Part shown: positions 61,515-64,000 of the stretch, in pieces | How the letters are laid out: every line of letters starts with the position of its first letter | Numbering within the stretch: the stretch's first letter is position 1 | Assembly (NCBI RefSeq): GCF_014138265.1 | Contig: NZ_JACGXL010000001.1 | Span: 628,525 to 692,524, forward strand | Length of the DNA stretch: 64,000 nucleotides | Direction: 5' to 3' | From: Dokdonella fugitiva | Lineage (GTDB): Bacteria; Pseudomonadota; Gammaproteobacteria; Xanthomonadales; Rhodanobacteraceae | Notes under the pieces: model-generated | Databases searched by the model: none | Seen by the model: only the letters and a program-made list of their open reading frames with translations | What the model was told of the DNA's origin: nothing | Translations under genes and position numbers: made by a program

Positions 61515-61683
61515 CTGAAACTCCTGAAAACACGTTGAACATCGCGATCGCGGAACATTCCGCGTCCGAGACTGGGTTGCCGGGAGCTAGCGAGGCGAAA
61601 CGATGAGCGGATCGTCTGAGGATCAACTGCATCAAAGGCCACGATTCACAGTGACCCTAGCAAACACAGTGCGGCCGACTATA
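61515..61683 (-). promoter_or_regulatory. Promoter and about 155-base leader of the cold-shock gene
   Basis: On the minus strand TATAGT (61683-61678) is a good -10, placing the start of the mRNA near 61671 and leaving roughly 155 untranslated bases before the ATG. Such long structured leaders are characteristic of cspA-type mRNAs that refold with temperature. Short pairing segments such as CGCGGAA and TTCCGCG (61549-61565) are visible; I cannot fold the whole leader here. Confidence 0.55.
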
Positions 61684-61746
61684 CCCGCATTCGTGGACGA
61701 ATGCTAATTCCGTGTAAAGACCTCGTTCGCTGGGGTCGCCGGCGCG

Positions 61747-61929
61747 TCAGACCGCCTTCTTGGCCACGGCCTTCTTCACCGGCGCGGCCTTCTTGACCGC
61801 CGGCTTCGCCGTCTTGGCGGCCGCAGGCTTGGCCGCGCCGCCGGCCTTCTTGGCCGAATGCGGACGCACGTTGCCGTAACTGCGGATGCCGATCTTGCCC
61901 TTGCGGGTCTTGCGGTCGCCCTTGCCCAT
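61747..61929 (-). CDS. 30S ribosomal protein THX-family protein with Ala/Lys-rich tail
   Basis: 60 residues. The first 26, MGKGDRKTRKGKIGIRSYGN followed by VRPHSA, match THX-type ribosomal peptides (GKGDRKTRRGKI...YGKYRP). The rest is a low-complexity basic tail of AKPAAAKTAKPAVKKAAPVK type, like histone H1 or HupB tails. GGAGTCAT precedes the ATG at 61929. Probably a small ribosome-associated protein; the tail could bind RNA or DNA. Divergence of the tail makes orthology to the Thermus protein approximate. Confidence 0.85.
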   Translation of the reverse strand: MGKGDRKTRKGKIGIRSYGNVRPHSAKKAGGAAKPAAAKTAKPAVKKAAPVKKAVAKKAV

Positions 61930-62016
61930 GATGACTCCTGTAACGATTCGGTAAGCGGGCGCGCAGGATAGCAGCCCGCGACCGCGGCGCAAGCACGCCG
62001 CGGCTGCCGCTGGCGA

Positions 62017-62961
62017 TCAGGAATGGGCGCCGCCGCAGGGTCCCGCGGCGCACCCGCCGGTTTCGACCTGCACGGTCACGTGGACGACCCCGAAGCGCTC
62101 GCGCAGCACGCGCTGCGCGCCGTCGATCGCGCGGTCCGGATCGGCGCCCTGTTCCACTCGCGCATGCAAGGTCGCCATCGCGCGACCACCGGACAGTTCC
62201 CACAGGTGGACGTGGTGGACATCGACGATGCCGATGTCCGCCGACTGCAGCACGCTCGCGACGCTCGCCGCGTCGAATCCGGACGGCGCGCCTTCGAGCA
62301 GGATGTGCCCCGAGCGGCGCAGCAGCTGCCACGCGTTGCCGAGAATGAGCACGGAGACGAGCACGGAAATCGCCGGGTCCGCCCAGTTCCAGCCGAACCT
62401 GCGGATCAGCAACGCGGCGGCGACCGCGCCGACCGAACCGAGCAGGTCGCCGAGCACGTGCAGACGCGCACTCGCGGTGTTGACGTCGTCGTGGTCGTGG
62501 TCGTGCAGCACGCGCAACACGAGTGCGTTGACGAGCAGGCCCCCGACCGCGACCACGAGCATCGGACCAGTGAGGATCATCGTCGGCTGCATCAGGCGAC
62601 CGGCCGCTTCCGCGACGATCCACGCGACGAGCACGAACTGGGCGAGCGCGTTGGTGTAGCCGACCAGCACTTCCAGGCGCGCGTAGCCGAAACTGCGCCG
62701 CGCGTCGGCCGGCCGCTGCGCGAAGCGCGCCCCGAGCCAGGCGAACAGCAGCGCCAGCGCGTCGACGAGCATGTGCCCCGCGTCCGCGAGCAGCGCGAGT
62801 GAACCGGACCACCAGCCGCCCGCGGCCTCGCCGACGAGCGTGCAGGCGGTCAGCGCGAACGCGATCAGCAGTCGCCGCTCGCGCTCGCTGCCCGACCGGT
62901 GCGGATGGGCGTGCGCGTGATCGCCGGACGCGGGGTGCGCGTGGTCGTGCGAATGACTCAT
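62017..62961 (-). CDS. CDF-family zinc/divalent cation exporter
   Basis: 314 residues, six membrane helices. A His-rich N terminus (SHSHDHAHPASGDHAHAHPH) and a His loop between helices 4 and 5 (VLHDHDHDDVNTASARLHVL) fit a zinc exporter of the ZitB/CzcD group. Metal-site residues are in LALLADAGHMLVDALALLFA (D-x3-D pattern) and HVLGDLLGSVGAVAAALL. The C-terminal domain (VDVHHVHLWELSGGRAMATL) is the cytosolic metal-sensing part, with a Cys-bearing end GGCAAGPCGGAHS. Removes excess Zn(II) from the cytoplasm. Confidence 0.92.
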   Translation of the reverse strand: MSHSHDHAHPASGDHAHAHPHRSGSERERRLLIAFALTACTLVGEAAGGWWSGSLALLADAGHMLVDALALLFAWLGARFAQRPADARRSFGYARLEVLVGYTNALAQFVLVAWIVAEAAGRLMQPTMILTGPMLVVAVGGLLVNALVLRVLHDHDHDDVNTASARLHVLGDLLGSVGAVAAALLIRRFGWNWADPAISVLVSVLILGNAWQLLRRSGHILLEGAPSGFDAASVASVLQSADIGIVDVHHVHLWELSGGRAMATLHARVEQGADPDRAIDGAQRVLRERFGVVHVTVQVETGGCAAGPCGGAHS

Positions 62962-63028
62962 GGCGGCAGGCGCGGATCCATCGCCGGGATGCTAGGCGCC
63001 GCGTCGGCGGTTACACAATCACGGGCGC

Positions 63029-63445
63029 TCAATGACCGCATGCCGCGTCGTGCACGTGTCGATGGGCGAGGCGCAGGTTGGTCACGTGCGAGAGCGCCAC
63101 GAGCATGCCGCCGAGGCTGACCAGCAGCGCGTGCACGAGCGGCCGTCCGTCGATGTCGATGACGATGCCCGCGATCAGCAGGACCACACCGGGAACGAGG
63201 AACCAGAACGCGCGCAAGCGCCGGTGGCGGCGGAAGCCGAACGCGAGCGACGCCAGCGCGAGCACGCTCGCGCACGCGATGAAGCCGCGCTCGAACGCGT
63301 GATCGGCGAGAAAGCCGAGACCGAGTGCAGGCAGCACGGCCAGCAGCAGCGGCAGCGCCGCACAGTGCAATGCGCACACGAACGACGCCGTCGCCCCGAA
63401 ACGATCGGCGAGATGGGCGAAACGGATGGGATTGCGTCGTGCCAA
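63029..63445 (-). CDS. MerC-domain membrane protein
   Basis: 138 residues from a TTG at 63445, which lies 24 bases after a TACAAT -10 and close to GAGGGA; upstream in-frame ATGs at 63538 and 63586 would start before this promoter. Four membrane helices: ATASFVCALHCAALPLLLAV with the metal-binding C-x3-C (CALHC), FIACASVLALASLAFGF, FWFLVPGVVLLIAGIVID and LVHALLVSLGGMLVALSHV, ending in HRHVHDAACGH. MerC carries Hg(II) in mer operons, but MerC-domain proteins also occur with zinc genes, as here. A metal transport role is likely. Confidence 0.8.
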   Translation of the reverse strand: MARRNPIRFAHLADRFGATASFVCALHCAALPLLLAVLPALGLGFLADHAFERGFIACASVLALASLAFGFRRHRRLRAFWFLVPGVVLLIAGIVIDIDGRPLVHALLVSLGGMLVALSHVTNLRLAHRHVHDAACGH

Positions 63446-63468
63446 GTCGGGGTCCCTCGCGGGGCTAC

Positions 63469-63474
63469 ATTGTA
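63469..63474 (-). promoter_or_regulatory. Probable -10 (TACAAT) for the MerC gene
   Basis: Minus-strand TACAAT in GTTACAATGTAGC, 24 bases upstream of the TTG start. It argues against the longer starts. Confidence 0.45.
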
Positions 63475-63565
63475 ACGCTGCAAGGAACGTCGTGGTGGCG
63501 ACGCGTCGGCCTTTCAACGGCGGGGGCTCGGCTTGCATGACCTTCGGCGCAGGTGGGATCGGTAT

Positions 63566-63580
63566 TGTTACTATATAACA
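63566..63580 (+). promoter_or_regulatory. Zur-box-like dyad upstream of the TonB receptor
   Basis: TGTTACTATATAACA: arms TGTTA and TAACA are perfect inverted repeats in an AT-rich core, close to the proteobacterial Zur consensus TGTTATANTATAACA. It lies 43 bases before the receptor start in an otherwise GC-rich region, fitting zinc-dependent repression of this importer and possibly of the divergent MerC gene. Confidence 0.7.
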
Positions 63581-63622
63581 TATCACTCAACCTTTCCCCA
63601 GCCATCCGAAGGAGTGCTGCCG

Positions 63623-64000
63623 ATGCCGATCCATCGCCTCGCCCTGGCCGTCTGCGCCGGTCTCGCGTTGTCCACCCTGCAGGTCCGTGCCGCCCCTGCC
63701 GACGTCTCCGACGCCGCGACCGCCGACGGCGCGCCACCGCCGGAGGCCGAACGCAGCGGCGCCAAGCCGAAAGTCGACCGCGAAACGCTGCCGACCGTCG
63801 TCGTCAACGCAATGCCCGGCCAGCAGCAGGCCGACCAGGTCGTCGCGCCCGTGAGCGTCCTGTCCGGCGCCGAACTCGACGAGGCGCGTGCCGGCACGAT
63901 CGGCCAGACCGTCTCGAACGTGCCCGGCGTGCAGACGACCTCGTTCGGCCAGGGCGTCGGTCGCCCGGTGATCCGCGGCTTCGACGGCCCGCGCGTATCG
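63623..64000 (+). CDS. TonB-dependent receptor, ZnuD-like, N-terminal part (cut by window end)
   Basis: 126 codons before the window ends, no stop. A Sec signal (MPIHRLALAVCAGLALSTLQ, cut near VRAA) is followed by a linker, a TonB-box-like ETLPTVVVNAMPG, and the start of the plug domain: GTIGQTVSNVPGVQTTSFGQ and GVGRPVIRGFDGPRV. The RPVIRG(F/L)DGPRV block is the hallmark of ZnuD-type zinc receptors. The start has AAGGAG eight bases upstream. Takes Zn(II) or a zinc chelate across the outer membrane; regulated by the Zur-like site just upstream. Confidence 0.88.
   Translation, partial: MPIHRLALAVCAGLALSTLQVRAAPADVSDAATADGAPPPEAERSGAKPKVDRETLPTVVVNAMPGQQQADQVVAPVSVLSGAELDEARAGTIGQTVSNVPGVQTTSFGQGVGRPVIRGFDGPRVS

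Noticed and set aside
63029-63445. Mercury resistance (mer) operon
   Set aside because: No merA, merT, merP or merR-like gene is present; the neighbours are zinc genes.

Overview
This looks like a chromosomal segment of a very GC-rich gammaproteobacterium. I infer the order Xanthomonadales (Lysobacterales), possibly Rhodanobacteraceae. The basis is the gene families (liu leucine-degradation genes, a single-chain fused 2-oxoacid dehydrogenase E1, C13 peptidase, THX-like ribosomal protein, a ZnuD-like receptor beside MerC) and the many GTAGGAGC/GTGGGAGC palindromic repeats typical of that order. Taxonomy is inference; no rRNA is present. There are no insertion sequences, prophage genes or CRISPR arrays. 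Coding density is high, many adjacent genes overlap by four bases (ATGA or GTGA), and most recognisable promoters show only a TATNNT-type -10 hexamer.

Layout. 1-6.3 kb: a secreted delta-60 repeat protein, a Tat-exported phospholipase C, HutG, a lipoprotein and a frameshifted outer-membrane protein gene. 6.4-8.9 kb: the feoA-feoB-small Cys-rich protein operon behind a probable Fur site; feoB carries an in-frame palindromic repeat. 9.1-16.4 kb: the leucine-degradation genes liuC, liuD and liuE, split by a reversed TPR-sulfotransferase gene. 16.4-17.1 kb: a repeat-rich gap. 17-25.6 kb: a secreted unknown, a degenerate cyanophycinase-like protein with a GNAT enzyme, a large subtilase-like protein, an HSD10-like dehydrogenase, EfpL and a Nudix hydrolase. 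25.7-30.8 kb: two tandem amino-acid permeases, RmuC and a HiPIP. 31-33.5 kb: methionine salvage (mtnB, mtnD, mtnC) with a PH-domain membrane protein inserted. 33.5-38.9 kb: a membrane C13 peptidase, two glycosyltransferases, tRNA-Arg, a LigB-type dioxygenase and an orphan 3' gene end. 39-43.7 kb: an ALDH7 aldehyde dehydrogenase, cytochrome c, pyrD and murB. 43.8-47 kb: a DUF1800/DUF1501 pair. 47-54 kb: an FHA-cyclase, then gcdH and the RimJ-GST-membrane protein-fused E1 run. 54-61.5 kb: a deacetylase, a multispanning membrane protein, a 5'-nucleotidase, a GFA protein, a rhomboid, CorA, PhzF and a cold-shock gene with a long leader. 61.7-64 kb: THX, then a zinc module (CDF exporter, MerC protein, a Zur-box-controlled TonB receptor cut by the window edge).

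Two themes run through the window. The first is amino-acid catabolism: leucine (liuC/D/E, fused E1), isoleucine or fatty acids (HSD10-like), and lysine (ALDH7, glutaryl-CoA dehydrogenase). The second is export. Four intact proteins with Sec or Tat signals end in the same short tail, roughly [IV]-F-x-[DN]-[GA]-F-[DE], and a fifth copy sits on an orphan gene fragment. I do not recognise this tail as a named sorting signal, and it is the best candidate here for something undescribed.
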